Positions 18,234 to 29,620 of a stretch of DNA of 36,588 nucleotides are shown one piece after another. Each line of letters starts with the position of its first letter. Position 1 is the first letter of the stretch. The notes under the pieces were generated by a model. That model did no database searches and had not been told where the DNA came from. It saw nothing but the letters and a program-made list of their open reading frames with translations. Made by a program: the position numbers and the translations under genes. The stretch comes from Gammaproteobacteria bacterium. GTDB taxonomy: Bacteria; Pseudomonadota; Gammaproteobacteria; Steroidobacterales; Foliamicaceae. The stretch is from assembly GCA_026707445.1 (NCBI GenBank), contig JAPOWV010000074.1, positions 1 to 36,588 of the forward strand. Direction: 5' to 3'.

Positions 18234-18866
18234 GTGGGCGATTGCACGCGGAAGTCGCCTGCAGCCGGAATCCTGGCCGGGGTGGATGAGGCGGGTCGCG
18301 GCGCCCTGGCGGGGCCGGTGGTCGCCGCCGCCGTCGCGCTTCCCGCGGGACGGGACATCCCCGGCGTCCGCGACTCCAAACTGCTCTCGCCCGCGCGGCG
18401 CGCGGTGCTCGAGGAAGCCATTCGAAGCGGGTGCCTGGCCTGGTCGGTGGGGCTTGCGACGGTGGAGGAAATCGATCGGCTCAACATCTTGCGCGCCAGT
18501 CTGCTGGCCATGCGTCGGGCGCTGCTCGGCTTGTCCGGCAGGCCGGCGTTGGTTCGGGTGGACGGACCGTATCTGCCGGAGATGCCGGCGCGCTGGCGCC
18601 GGGGCGTGGAACTCGAGGCCATCGTCGGCGGCGACCGGCGCTGCCCGCTCATCGCCGCCGCATCCATCGTGGCCAAGGAACGGCGGGATCGTTTGATGCG
18701 GCGCCTGGACCTCAAGTGGCCGGGATATCGCCTGGCCGATCACAAGGGCTACGCGGTGCCTGCCCATCGCGCGGCCCTCGAACGCCTGGGCGCAAGCCCC
18801 GCGCACCGCCGCAGCTTCCGGCCGGTCCGCGCCGTCGCCCCGGCGCATAGTGGGAACAGCCCCTGA
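18234..18866 (+). CDS. rnhB: Ribonuclease HII
   Basis: RNase HII nicks DNA at misincorporated ribonucleotides and degrades RNA-DNA hybrids. The 210-residue frame from GTG 18234 has the catalytic motif AGVDEAGRGALAGPVVAAAV (Asp-Glu pair), DSKLLSPARR, the next acidic site in RVDGPYLPEMP, and ASIVAKERRDRLM. It starts 3 nt after lpxB. Its stop lies inside an 11-bp tandem duplication (18854-18875) that slightly changes the C-terminus. The order lpxB-rnhB-dnaE is conserved. Confidence 0.96.
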   Translation: MGDCTRKSPAAGILAGVDEAGRGALAGPVVAAAVALPAGRDIPGVRDSKLLSPARRAVLEEAIRSGCLAWSVGLATVEEIDRLNILRASLLAMRRALLGLSGRPALVRVDGPYLPEMPARWRRGVELEAIVGGDRRCPLIAAASIVAKERRDRLMRRLDLKWPGYRLADHKGYAVPAHRAALERLGASPAHRRSFRPVRAVAPAHSGNSP

Positions 18867-18875
18867 ACAGCCCCT
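18854..18875 (+). repeat. 11-bp tandem duplication at the rnhB stop
   Basis: GAACAGCCCCT occurs twice back to back (18854-18864 and 18865-18875), followed by a third partial copy, GAACC. The rnhB TGA stop spans the junction, and a second in-phase-shifted TGA follows in the next copy. This looks like a replication-slippage product. Confidence 0.8.
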
Positions 18876-18884
18876 GAACCGCCC

Positions 18885-21800
18885 GTGGAACAGACCGCTC
18901 CATTCGTTCATCTTCGCCTGCACTCGGAATTCTCGCTGGTGGACTCGGTGCTGCGCATAAGCGGCGGCAAGGGGGGCTTTTGCCATGCGGTGCGGGAGCG
19001 GGGAATGCCCGCCGTCGCCCTGACCGACCTCAACAACATGTTCGGGGCGGTGCGCTTTTACCGGGCGGCGCTTGACGCGGGAGTCAAGCCCATCCTGGGC
19101 GCGGACCTCGATTTCGGCCGGCCGGGGGACGGGCCGCGGCGCGGGCGGGTGACGCTGCTGTGCCGGAACGCTGCGGGCTACAGGAACCTGCTGGCCCTGC
19201 TTACACACATGTACCTCGAACTGGAGCCGCGGGGCGACCCCGTGCTCATCGGGGAATGGCTGAGCGCCGAGCGCCTGGAGGGCCTGATCGGGCTGATCGG
19301 GCTCGACAGCGCCGCCGGCAGCGGACCCGAGGCGCGCCGGGAGCGCGAGCAGGTGCTGGCCTTGCGCAGGCTGATGGGCGATGGGCTCTTTCTGGAGGTG
19401 AGCCGGCTGGGCCGCCCGGGCGAGACCGAGTTGACGCAGCGAACGGTCGAGCTGGCAAACGCCGAAGGCATCCCGCTGGTGGCGGTCAACGACGTTCGCT
19501 TCCTGGACAGCGGCGAATTCACGGCGCACGAAGCGCGGGTGTGCATACACCGGGGAGAAACGCTGAACGATCCGCGCCGCGAGCAGCGCTACACGCCCCA
19601 GCAATACCTCAGGAGTCCGGCGGAGATGGCCGAACTGTTCGACGACCTGCCGGAGGCCTTGAGCAACACGGTAGCCATCGCCCGCGCCTGCACGGTGGAA
19701 CTGGACCTGGGTGCGTCAAGGCTGCCGAAGGCGCGTGCGCCCGCGGGCCTGAGCGAAGGGGAATTTCTCGAACAGGAGGCGCTGGCGGGCCTGAAACGCC
19801 AGCTCGGCGTCGGCGCCGGCAATGGCGCGGAAGCCGAGCTGCCCGCGCGCTACACCGACCGCCTGCGCGCCGAACTGGAAGTCGTGCGGCGCATGGACTT
19901 TCCCGGCTACTTCCTGATCGTCGCCGACATCGTGCGCTGGGCGCGCGATCACGAGGTGCCGGTAGGTCCCGGCAGGGGATCGGCGGCCGGTTCGCTGATC
20001 AGCTACGCGCTGGGCATCACCACCATCGATCCCCTGCGCTACGGACTGATCTTCGAGCGTTTCCTGAACCCGGAACGGATCTCCATGCCGGACATCGATA
20101 TCGATTTCTGCGCGGAACAGCGCGAACGGGTCCTCGAGCACGTGGCCGAGGAATACGGGCGCGACCGGGTGGCGCAAATCATCACGTTCAACCGGTTGGC
20201 GGCTCGCGCCGCGATCAAGGACGCGACCCGGGTCCTTGGTCATCCCCTGGGCCTGGGAGAGCAGATCGCCGGTCTGATCCCCGCCCTGCCGGTGGGCGTG
20301 ACCATTGAGCAGGCGATGAATGACGATCGGGAACTGAGTCATTTGTACAACACCGATACCGAAGCGCGCGCGGTCATCGATCTGGCGCTGCAGCTGGAGG
20401 GGCTGCCGCGCAATTCCAGCACCCACGCGGGAGGCGTCGTGATCGCTCCATCGGAGTTGATGCATTTCGCGCCGCTGTACCGCCAGGAAAGCGATTCGCC
20501 GACGGTGACCCAGTTCGACAAGGACGACATCGAATCGGTCGGACTGGTGAAGTTCGATTTCCTGGCCCTGAACGACCTCACGACGATTACCCGGACCGTG
20601 GCGGAGGTCAATCGCGCTCGGCGCTCGGCGGGCGAGCCGCTCATCGACATCGCCAGACTGCCGCTGGACGATTCAAAGGTCTATGAACTCCTGCGCAACC
20701 TGCGCACCCGAGCGGTATTCCAGCTCGAGTCGCGCGGCATGCGCGACCTGATCCGCGACCTGCGGCCGGACCGCTTCAGCGACATGATCGCGCTGGTGGC
20801 GCTGTTCCGCCCCGGTCCGCTGCAGACCGGCATGGCGGACACCTACATCAAGCGCAAGCACGGCCAGGAGTCGGTCGATTACCTTCACGAGGACCTGCGT
20901 GAGCTTCTGGGCGAAACCTACGGCGTGATCCTCTATCAGGAGCAGGTCATGGAGATCGCGCGCCTGATCGCCGGCTACAGCTTCGCCCAGGCCGACGTGC
21001 TGCGCCGCGCGATGGGCAAGAAGCTCAAGGACGAGATGGCCGATCAGCGCTCGGTGTTCGTCAAGGGCGCCCTGAAGCACGGACTCACCCGGGGCAAGGC
21101 CGAGCACATCTTCAACCTGATGGAGACCTTCGCCGGCTACGGTTTCAACAAGTCGCACTCCACCGCTTATGCCATCGTCGCTTACCAGACGGCCTGGCTG
21201 AAGGCCCACTATCCGGCCCAGTACATGGCGTCCACGATGACCACCGACATGGGCGCGCATGATCGCCTCTACTGGATGACGCAGGAGTGCCTCGCCCTGG
21301 GGCTTGACGTATTGCGCCCGGACGTGAACCGTTCGCTTGTGGGATTCAGCGCCGTGGACGACAAGGCCGTTCGCTGCGGGCTGGGCGCCATCCGCGGACT
21401 GGGTCAGGCCGCAGCCCAGGCCATTCGGGCCGAACGCGAAGCGAACGGGCCCTATTCGGGCGTAGCGGACCTGTTTTCGCGCATCAGCGGCGCCGGGCTG
21501 CATCAGCGACAGGCCGAAACGCTGGTCCGGTCCGGCGCCCTGGACGACCTGTGCGCCAACCGGGCCGCCGTGATACGGGTGTTGCCCGCTGCGCTCGCGG
21601 CGGCGGCGCAGGCCGCCCGCGACGCCGAGAGCGGGCAGGAAGGGCTTTTCGAGGACGGCCGCGATCAGCCGATGCATATCGAGGTGCCCGACGTGCCGGA
21701 GTGGGGCCCGCGGGAACTTCTGGACGGAGAGCGCCGGAGCCTGGGGTTCTGCCTGAGCGGCCACCCGTTCGACGAGTGCAGGGAAGAGGCGAGCGCCCTT

Positions 21801-22361
21801 ACGGGCGGCGGCCTGCGAGAGATACTGGACCGATCGCAGCCCGGCCCGCGGGACGAACGCGACGCGCCGGGCGTCACGGTGGCCGGCAGCGTGCTGCGCA
21901 AGTGGCGCAGGTCCGGCGCCAATTACTTCGACCTGGATGATGGACAGACACGGCTGCCGGTGCGCTTGCCGAGATGGGATGCCGGCGCGCCTCCCGGCCG
22001 GCTGATCACGCCCCATTCCCTCGTGCTGGTGCAGGGTCGCCTGTCACGCCTGCAGCGGGGTTCGCTCATTCTGTTTGCGGAATCGGTGGAGCCGCTTGAC
22101 GACGTGATGGAGAAGCGCGCCCGGGTGCTGATGCTCGACTGTCGCGCGGCGGAAAGGCCTGCCGAGACCTTCACGCAGCTCCAGGATCTGCTGCGCCCGC
22201 ATGTCCCCGGCGGAACCCAGGTTGTCGTGCGCTATTCCGGCCCGGCCGCCGCCGGAAGCCTGCGCCTGGGCACGCACTGGAACGTGCGCGCAACGGGCGG
22301 ACTGCGGCATGCGCTGGGCGAATCGCCGGTAATCAGCGAGTTCAGTATTCGCTACGCCTAG
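18885..22361 (+). CDS. dnaE: DNA polymerase III alpha subunit
   Basis: DnaE is the replicative polymerase of the chromosome. The 1158 residues match the usual length. The sequence shows an N-terminal PHP domain (FVHLRLHSEFSLVDS) and the palm signatures GPGRGSAAGSLISYALGITT and MPDIDIDFCAEQR, with catalytic D403 and D405. The finger and tandem helix-hairpin-helix regions follow (GYGFNKSHSTAYAIVAYQTA), then the OB fold (VTVAGSVLRKWRRSGANYFD) and a C-terminal tau-binding region. The start is GTG 18885, 18 nt after rnhB, without a clear Shine-Dalgarno. A small Gly/Lys insertion (GGKGG) near residue 27 is slightly unlike E. coli. Confidence 0.97.
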   Translation: MEQTAPFVHLRLHSEFSLVDSVLRISGGKGGFCHAVRERGMPAVALTDLNNMFGAVRFYRAALDAGVKPILGADLDFGRPGDGPRRGRVTLLCRNAAGYRNLLALLTHMYLELEPRGDPVLIGEWLSAERLEGLIGLIGLDSAAGSGPEARREREQVLALRRLMGDGLFLEVSRLGRPGETELTQRTVELANAEGIPLVAVNDVRFLDSGEFTAHEARVCIHRGETLNDPRREQRYTPQQYLRSPAEMAELFDDLPEALSNTVAIARACTVELDLGASRLPKARAPAGLSEGEFLEQEALAGLKRQLGVGAGNGAEAELPARYTDRLRAELEVVRRMDFPGYFLIVADIVRWARDHEVPVGPGRGSAAGSLISYALGITTIDPLRYGLIFERFLNPERISMPDIDIDFCAEQRERVLEHVAEEYGRDRVAQIITFNRLAARAAIKDATRVLGHPLGLGEQIAGLIPALPVGVTIEQAMNDDRELSHLYNTDTEARAVIDLALQLEGLPRNSSTHAGGVVIAPSELMHFAPLYRQESDSPTVTQFDKDDIESVGLVKFDFLALNDLTTITRTVAEVNRARRSAGEPLIDIARLPLDDSKVYELLRNLRTRAVFQLESRGMRDLIRDLRPDRFSDMIALVALFRPGPLQTGMADTYIKRKHGQESVDYLHEDLRELLGETYGVILYQEQVMEIARLIAGYSFAQADVLRRAMGKKLKDEMADQRSVFVKGALKHGLTRGKAEHIFNLMETFAGYGFNKSHSTAYAIVAYQTAWLKAHYPAQYMASTMTTDMGAHDRLYWMTQECLALGLDVLRPDVNRSLVGFSAVDDKAVRCGLGAIRGLGQAAAQAIRAEREANGPYSGVADLFSRISGAGLHQRQAETLVRSGALDDLCANRAAVIRVLPAALAAAAQAARDAESGQEGLFEDGRDQPMHIEVPDVPEWGPRELLDGERRSLGFCLSGHPFDECREEASALTGGGLREILDRSQPGPRDERDAPGVTVAGSVLRKWRRSGANYFDLDDGQTRLPVRLPRWDAGAPPGRLITPHSLVLVQGRLSRLQRGSLILFAESVEPLDDVMEKRARVLMLDCRAAERPAETFTQLQDLLRPHVPGGTQVVVRYSGPAAAGSLRLGTHWNVRATGGLRHALGESPVISEFSIRYA

Positions 22362-22396
22362 CGTCGTGCTGACCGGCGCTGACAGGGATAAGGGCT

Positions 22397-22402
22397 TACA
22401 AT
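22397..22402 (+). promoter_or_regulatory. Possible -10 element upstream of accA
   Basis: TACAAT stands out in the 72-nt dnaE-accA gap, 32 nt before the accA ATG. No convincing -35 lies at 16-18 nt, so this is only a weak candidate for a separate accA promoter. Confidence 0.25.
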
Positions 22403-22433
22403 CGCAGGCCCGGCCCGGTCGGACGCACTGCGT

Positions 22434-23390
22434 ATGGATTCATTTCTTGACTTCGAACAGCCCATCGCGGAGCTGGAAAGCAAGATCGAGCAACTGAGGT
22501 TTCTCGACAACGATTCCGGCGTGGACGTGGCCGCCGAGATTCAGCGGCTTCAGCGCAGCAGCCGGTCCGTGACCCGCAACATCTACCGCAAACTCACGCC
22601 GTGGCAGACGGCGCAGGTGGCGCGGCATCCGAAGCGGCCCTACTCGCTGGACTACATCGCCGGCATGACCGGGGAATTCCAGGAATTGCACGGCGATCGC
22701 ATGTATGCGGACGATTACGCGCTGGTGGGTGGGCTGGCCCGCATCGAGGGTACCCCGGTGATGCTGATCGGACACCAGAAAGGGCGGGATACGACCTCGC
22801 GGGTGCGCCGCAACTACGGCATGACCCGCCCGGAGGGTTACCGCAAGGCGCAAAGACTCATGCAGCTTGCGGAAAAGTTCGGCCTGCCGGTGGTCACGCT
22901 GATCGATACGCCGGGCGCCTATCCCGGAATCGGCGCCGAGGAGCGGGGCCAGAGCGAGGCCATCGCCTCCAGCCTGAATTGCATGGTGGGACTGAAGACC
23001 CCCATCATCAGCGCAATCATCGGCGAGGGCGGATCCGGCGGGGCGCTGGCCATCGGCGTCGCCGACGTGGTGATCATGATGCAGTACAGCATCTACTCGG
23101 TAATTTCCCCGGAAGGCTGCGCCAGCATTCTCTGGAAGAGCGCCGAGCACGCTACCGAGGCCGCCCAGGCCATGGGCATCACGGCCAAACGGCTATTGGG
23201 CCTCAAGCTCGTTGACGAAGTGCTGGACGAGCCCGTGGGCGGCGCCCACCGCGACCCGACCGCCGCGATCGCCAGCCTCAAGAAGGCGATCGGCAAGCAC
23301 CTGCTCAGCCTGACCCGCCTGGAGCCCGCCGAACTGCTGGAGCGCCGCCATCAGCGATTGCTCAATTACGGCGTCTACCGCGAAGCCTAG
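22434..23390 (+). CDS. accA: Acetyl-CoA carboxylase carboxyltransferase subunit alpha
   Basis: With AccD, AccA transfers the carboxyl group from biotin-BCCP to acetyl-CoA, making malonyl-CoA, the first committed step of fatty acid synthesis. The 318 residues match the family length. The N-terminus [19 protein letters not shown] is characteristic. The crotonase-fold core includes [39 protein letters not shown] and [19 protein letters not shown]. The ATG at 22434 is supported by homology. It closes the conserved dnaE-accA pair. The next gene is an accessory DUF1838 gene instead of tilS. Confidence 0.97.
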   Translation: MDSFLDFEQPIAELESKIEQLRFLDNDSGVDVAAEIQRLQRSSRSVTRNIYRKLTPWQTAQVARHPKRPYSLDYIAGMTGEFQELHGDRMYADDYALVGGLARIEGTPVMLIGHQKGRDTTSRVRRNYGMTRPEGYRKAQRLMQLAEKFGLPVVTLIDTPGAYPGIGAEERGQSEAIASSLNCMVGLKTPIISAIIGEGGSGGALAIGVADVVIMMQYSIYSVISPEGCASILWKSAEHATEAAQAMGITAKRLLGLKLVDEVLDEPVGGAHRDPTAAIASLKKAIGKHLLSLTRLEPAELLERRHQRLLNYGVYREA

Positions 23391-23410
23391 TACATGTATC
23401 GGGAGGAGAT

Positions 23411-24310
23411 ATGAATACACACTTGAACCGTCGTTCGTTATTGGCGGGCGTGCTCGGCGCGCCGTTTCTGACCGGGCTGGCCCCGGGAGCACGCGCGGAC
23501 GAGTACTCCGGACTTACCGATCTGGATCTCAGCGACGACGAGATGCTGCACTACTTCGTCAAGCTGCGCAGCAGCCTCGACGACCGGGTGACGATGGGCT
23601 GGGTGGACGCGGTCAACTATGCGTTCATCGAAGGCGTGACTTACCCGATGTACCGGCTTCTTTCGACCACCATCCGCCAGATGCGGAAGGTCAACGACAG
23701 CCTTTACAAGAGCGTCTCGCTGGAAGTCGCGATGTACATGGACATCGAGACGGGAGAGCTGCTGGACAAGCTGACCATGCCGGTTACCGGCAACGTGGTG
23801 GACGTGCCGCTCTACCGCGCCGGCCCGTCGCACATGGACATGACGGTTCGCGCCGAGGACACCAACGAGTTCACGATGCAGCAGGAAACGGTCGATGGCG
23901 AGTCCTTTTTCGCTACGGGGCAGGTCGAGAGCGAGCGCTTCATCAGTCTGCCGCAGCGGCGCGGCGACGACTTCTACATCCGCCAGGACATCAGCGCGCG
24001 GGTGTTCCCGGCCGGTGAACCGAATCCAGACTTTTTCTACCGAGAGTGGACGATCAACCAGGGCAGCTGGGCGGCGCTTTCCGATCCGTCGAGAGTGTCG
24101 GTGCCCGTCGACGTGGCCTACATTGCCAACACGGCCTTCCGGCCCTGGATGCAAATGGGCGATGCCCCCGGTCATACGGTGCAGAACGGACGGGGAGGCA
24201 AGGCGGAAACGCCCGAAGGGTTGCCGGTTGAACTGCTCCGCCTCGTGAAGCTCCATCATCCCGACCTGATCGAGGACCCGCGCGGGGTCCTGGCCGGAGA
24301 AGCCGCATAG
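23411..24310 (+). CDS. DUF1838 family exported protein
   Basis: This 299-residue protein is not part of the conserved cluster. Its N-terminus NRRSLLAGVLGAPFLTGLAP has a twin-arginine followed by a hydrophobic stretch and ends near ARADE, so Tat or Sec export to the periplasm is likely. The body resembles the DUF1838 family: a DDEMLHYFVKLRSSLDDRV-like opening, YMDIETGELLDKLTMPVTGN, and many aromatic residues in predicted strands. No catalytic residues are known to me and the function is unknown. A strong GGGAGGAG lies just before the ATG. It pairs with the tannase-like gene downstream (20-nt gap). Confidence 0.65.
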   Translation: MNTHLNRRSLLAGVLGAPFLTGLAPGARADEYSGLTDLDLSDDEMLHYFVKLRSSLDDRVTMGWVDAVNYAFIEGVTYPMYRLLSTTIRQMRKVNDSLYKSVSLEVAMYMDIETGELLDKLTMPVTGNVVDVPLYRAGPSHMDMTVRAEDTNEFTMQQETVDGESFFATGQVESERFISLPQRRGDDFYIRQDISARVFPAGEPNPDFFYREWTINQGSWAALSDPSRVSVPVDVAYIANTAFRPWMQMGDAPGHTVQNGRGGKAETPEGLPVELLRLVKLHHPDLIEDPRGVLAGEAA

Positions 24311-24330
24311 GGTTTGCCGAGGGAGGGAAA

Positions 24331-25884
24331 ATGAAGCCCGGCGCGCTTTCGCGCGCGGCGCTCGGCCTCGCCCTGGGCGCCATCGCGCCCGTCGCATACG
24401 GTGCCACGTCGCTTTCCGAAGCCGACTGCGAAGGCCTGGGCGGCCTGGCCTGGGCCCCGGCCGGGGGCAGCGGGGTCGAAATCGAGACCGCCGCTGCGGT
24501 CAGTCCCGATGAAGAAGGTCTGCCCGACTACTGCCGCGTCCAGGCGACGATCGCCCCCTCCACGGGGGTGGAAATCCGACTGCCCCTGTCGGGCTGGAAC
24601 CGGCGGCTGCTTTTCACGGGCTGCGGCGGCTTGTGCGGCGTCATCTATTCCCAGCACATGCCGGACGCCCAGGCGCGCGGCTACGCGGTGGCGACCACGG
24701 ACATGGGCCGGCAGCTTGTCGAGGGGGAAGACCCCCGCGAATGGACGCAGGACGAGCAGTGGCGGGTCGACTGGCAGTACCGGGCCACGCATAGGGCCAC
24801 CTTGCTGGCCAAGGCGGTCATTGCCGCCGCCTATGGTCAGGTGCAGGACTACGCCTATTTTCGGGGATGCTCCACCGGCGGCCGCCAGGGACTGACCGAA
24901 GCGCTGATGTTTCCCGAAGACTACGACGGCGTCATCTCCGGGGCGCCGGCGATGCAGATGGTCACGCCCCATAACGTCTTTTCCCATGCCTCGAGCAAGC
25001 GGCCGGACGGCACTCCGGTTTTCTCCCCGGAATCGCTGCATCTGCTTGCCGACGCCGTGCTGGAGGCCTGCGACGAGGACGACGGCGTTCGCGACGGCGT
25101 TGTCCCGCATCCGCCGGGGTGCAGTTTCGATCCCGCGTCGTTGCAGTGCGCGGACGGCCAGTCGGGCGACTGCCTGACGCAGCAGCAGGTGGAAGCGGTC
25201 CGGAACATCCACGCTGGCGCCCGAAAGGCCGACGGCAGCCGTTTTTACCCGATGGGATATGCCAGGGGATCGGAAAGGGACTGGATTACGAACTTCCTGG
25301 CCGTCGACGGCCGCCCGCCGCGCCGCGCGGGCAGCGCCCGGTTCACACTGGACCAAAGGATCGGGCCGGACGCGACGCTGGCCGATTTCGATTATGCGCA
25401 GCACGGCGTTCAGGGCAGTCCGGTGGGCGGGATGCTCGATTTGGGGGCCGACGGCAGAAAGCTGGCGGCATTCACGGATCGTGGCGGAAAGATCCTGCTT
25501 TATCACGGCTGGTCGGATACCGACGCCACGCCGGCGTCCTCGCTGTTCTTCCACGAGGCGCACGTGCAGGCCTTCGGCCGGGAAGAAACTGCCGGTTTCC
25601 TGCGCCTTTTCATGCTGCCGGGAATGGCCCACTGCTCCGGCGGCGAGGGCGTGCATGCGGCCGACTACCTGACGCTGATGGAAAAATGGGTTGAAGAGGG
25701 AGAAGCGCCCGAAAGCCTGGTCGCGTACAAGACACGCCCGCCCCGGTCGGGCCAGAGTTACCCACGCTTCCCCCTGTCGCCCGCGGATATCGTGTCCGGC
25801 CGCAGGCTGTACCCTTATCCGGCGCATTCGGCGTACGGCGGAAAGGGCGACGTCAATGATCCCGCCAACTGGCACAAGAGGTAA
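24331..25884 (+). CDS. Tannase/feruloyl esterase family secreted hydrolase
   Basis: This 517-residue alpha/beta-hydrolase has an N-terminal signal peptide (basic start, then a hydrophobic Ala/Leu stretch, cleavage near YGATS). The family signature GCSTGGRQG gives nucleophile S181 beside C180. The acid is probably D396 in HGWSDTDATP, and the base H434 is next to C435 in GMAHCSGG. This is the CS-D-HC arrangement of tannases and feruloyl esterases, with a lid region and a DEDDGVRDG calcium-type loop between. It probably cleaves phenolic or other plant/algal-type esters in the periplasm or outside the cell; the substrate cannot be told from sequence. GAGGGAGGG precedes the ATG. Its 3' end overlaps the likely tilS start by 29 nt. 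Confidence 0.85.
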   Translation: MKPGALSRAALGLALGAIAPVAYGATSLSEADCEGLGGLAWAPAGGSGVEIETAAAVSPDEEGLPDYCRVQATIAPSTGVEIRLPLSGWNRRLLFTGCGGLCGVIYSQHMPDAQARGYAVATTDMGRQLVEGEDPREWTQDEQWRVDWQYRATHRATLLAKAVIAAAYGQVQDYAYFRGCSTGGRQGLTEALMFPEDYDGVISGAPAMQMVTPHNVFSHASSKRPDGTPVFSPESLHLLADAVLEACDEDDGVRDGVVPHPPGCSFDPASLQCADGQSGDCLTQQQVEAVRNIHAGARKADGSRFYPMGYARGSERDWITNFLAVDGRPPRRAGSARFTLDQRIGPDATLADFDYAQHGVQGSPVGGMLDLGADGRKLAAFTDRGGKILLYHGWSDTDATPASSLFFHEAHVQAFGREETAGFLRLFMLPGMAHCSGGEGVHAADYLTLMEKWVEEGEAPESLVAYKTRPPRSGQSYPRFPLSPADIVSGRRLYPYPAHSAYGGKGDVNDPANWHKR

Positions 25885-26880
25885 GAACGAGGGAGCTCCA
25901 GGCCGGGCGGCCGACGACCGCGACGCTGTCAAGCCGGTTGTGGAGGCGGCGCTTGGCCGTTTGTGCCCCGACTGGCGGGAGCGCCCGCTGCTGGTGGCTT
26001 TCAGCGGCGGTCCCGATTCGACCGCCCTGCTGCTGGCCCTGCACGAACTGCTCGGGGAATCCGGCCGCAAGCGTCTGCGCGCCGCGCATGTCAATCATGG
26101 CCTGCACCCGGATTCCGGAGACTGGGCCAGGCACTGCATGGATCGGACCCGCGCCCTGGGAGTGTCCCTGGCCTGCCGCGAGGTTGAAGTGCGGGCCGCC
26201 GGCCGGGGCGTGGAGGCCGCGGCGCGCCGCGCGCGCTACGAGGCGCTGGCGGCGCTCATGGAGCCCGAAGAATGCCTGCTGACCGCGCATCACCAGGACG
26301 ATCAATGGGAAACGCTGATGCTGCGCATGCTTCGCGGCACCGGCATTGCGGGCCTGGCGGGCATCCGCGAAAAGCGCCGTCTGGGCCGGGGGTGGGTGTT
26401 GCGTCCGCTGCTCGATGTCTCGGGGGAAGACTTGCGGGCCTGGCTCGATCAAAGGGGTGAGAACTGGATAGAGGATCCGTCCAATCGCGAAACGGAATTC
26501 GACCGCTCCTTCCTGCGCAACGAGGTGCAGCCGCTGCTGCGCGGGCGCTGGCCCGGCGCCGGCGCCACGGCCGGGCGGATGGCGCGGCTGGCCGAGGAAA
26601 CGCGCGAATTGCTGCGGGACCTGGCCGAGCATGACGGCCGCGGGATCGCGCGGGTCGACTCTATCGAATGCGAGGGCCTTCGCGGGCTTTCGCCGGCGCG
26701 GCGCGCGAACCTGCTGCGAGAACGGCTGTCGGCGCTCGGCGTCGCCGCGCCGTCCGAGGCGCGCCTGAATGCGGCGCTGGACATGCTGCTGAACGCGGCG
26801 GCCGACCGCCACCCCGAGGCCCGCTGGGGCGGCGTTCGCCTTACCCGCCGCCGGGGCCGCATCTACATCTCCCCGCCGTA

Positions 26881-26881
<1 letters not shown>
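25856..26881 (+). CDS. tilS: tRNA(Ile)-lysidine synthetase, short form
   Basis: TilS modifies the CAU anticodon of a minor tRNA(Ile) with lysidine so that it reads AUA. The protein shows the ATP-pyrophosphatase loop FSGGPDSTALLLAL (SGGPDS at residues 50-55), HVNHGLHPDSGDWARHC, and AHHQDDQWETLMLRMLRGTG. A central substrate-binding domain ends in WGGVRLTRRRGRIYISPP. ATG 25856 with GGAAAGGG upstream gives 341 residues; GTG 25940 is an alternative start. E. coli TilS is about 430 residues, so the C-terminal TilS_C domain is missing here. The stop TAG touches the inverted repeat at 26881. Confidence 0.9.
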
Positions 26882-28747
<1,866 letters not shown>

Positions 28748-28753
28748 CGCGCC

Positions 28754-29620
28754 GTGACGGCGCAATCCGGCCCCGGCAGGGCGCAGGTGGCGGGCTTCGC
28801 CGCCGGACTCGATCAGCCGCTGTTCCTGATCGCCGGCACCTGCGTGGTCGAATCGCGCGAGTCGGCCCTGGAAACCGCGGGAATGCTGGCCGAAATCGCC
28901 CGGGAGCTGGGCTTTCCCTTCGTCTACAAGTCGTCCTTCGACAAGGCCAACCGGTCGTCGCTGGCCAGTTTCCGCGGTCACGGCATTGAGCGGGGCCTGA
29001 AGATTCTCGAGGAGGTCAAGCGCCAGGTCGGCGTGCCGGTGCTCACAGACGTGCATGAGAACACGCCGATGGACGAAGTGGCCGCCGTGGCCGACGTGCT
29101 GCAGACGCCGGCGCTGCTCTGCCGGCAAACCGATTTCATATTGCGGGCCGCCGCCGCGGGCCGGCCGTTGAACATCAAGAAGGGCCAGTTTCTTTCCCCC
29201 GCGGAGATGTCCAACGTGGTGGACAAGGCGCGCTCGACCGGCAACTCCGACATCCTTGTCTGCGAGCGGGGCTTTTCCTTCGGCTACAACAACCTGGTGG
29301 TGGACATGCGGTCCCTTGCCGTGCTGAGGGACACCGCTTGCCCCGTCGTGTTCGACTGCACTCACTCGGTGCAGCTTCCGGGCGGCAAGGGCACCTCCTC
29401 CGGCGGGCAGCGGGGGTTCGTGCCTGTGCTCGCCCGGGCGGCGGTCGGCGCCGGCGTGGCGGGACTGTTCATGGAAACCCACCCACGCCCGGATGAGGCG
29501 CTGAGCGACGGTCCGAACGCCTGGCCCCTTCATCGCGTCCGCGAACTGATGGAGTCGCTGCTGGAACTGGACCGCCTGGTGAAGTCCCGCCCGCTGGCCG
29601 AGGAATCGTGTCCGCAATAG
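28754..29620 (+). CDS. kdsA: 3-deoxy-8-phosphooctulonate synthase, metal-dependent type
   Basis: KdsA condenses phosphoenolpyruvate with arabinose 5-phosphate to make KDO-8-phosphate for the LPS inner core. The 288-residue frame from GTG 28754 shows [20 protein letters not shown] and [17 protein letters not shown]. Position 30, in [11 protein letters not shown], is Cys; the E. coli enzyme has Asn in this place and Aquifex has Cys. The other parts are also Aquifex-like: [26 protein letters not shown] and [15 protein letters not shown]. It therefore belongs to the metal-dependent class, with C30 and the downstream His, Glu and Asp as probable ligands. The stop overlaps the eno start by 13 nt. 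Confidence 0.96.
   Translation: MTAQSGPGRAQVAGFAAGLDQPLFLIAGTCVVESRESALETAGMLAEIARELGFPFVYKSSFDKANRSSLASFRGHGIERGLKILEEVKRQVGVPVLTDVHENTPMDEVAAVADVLQTPALLCRQTDFILRAAAAGRPLNIKKGQFLSPAEMSNVVDKARSTGNSDILVCERGFSFGYNNLVVDMRSLAVLRDTACPVVFDCTHSVQLPGGKGTSSGGQRGFVPVLARAAVGAGVAGLFMETHPRPDEALSDGPNAWPLHRVRELMESLLELDRLVKSRPLAEESCPQ

Noticed and set aside
17616..19604. A 662-codon minus-strand frame across lpxB, rnhB and dnaE
   Set aside because: It runs opposite three well-supported genes, is low-complexity in Arg, Pro, Gly and Gln, and has no domain signature.
24256..26094. A 612-codon minus-strand frame opposite the tannase-like gene
   Set aside because: The plus strand has a signal peptide and a full catalytic triad; the minus-strand product has no family features.
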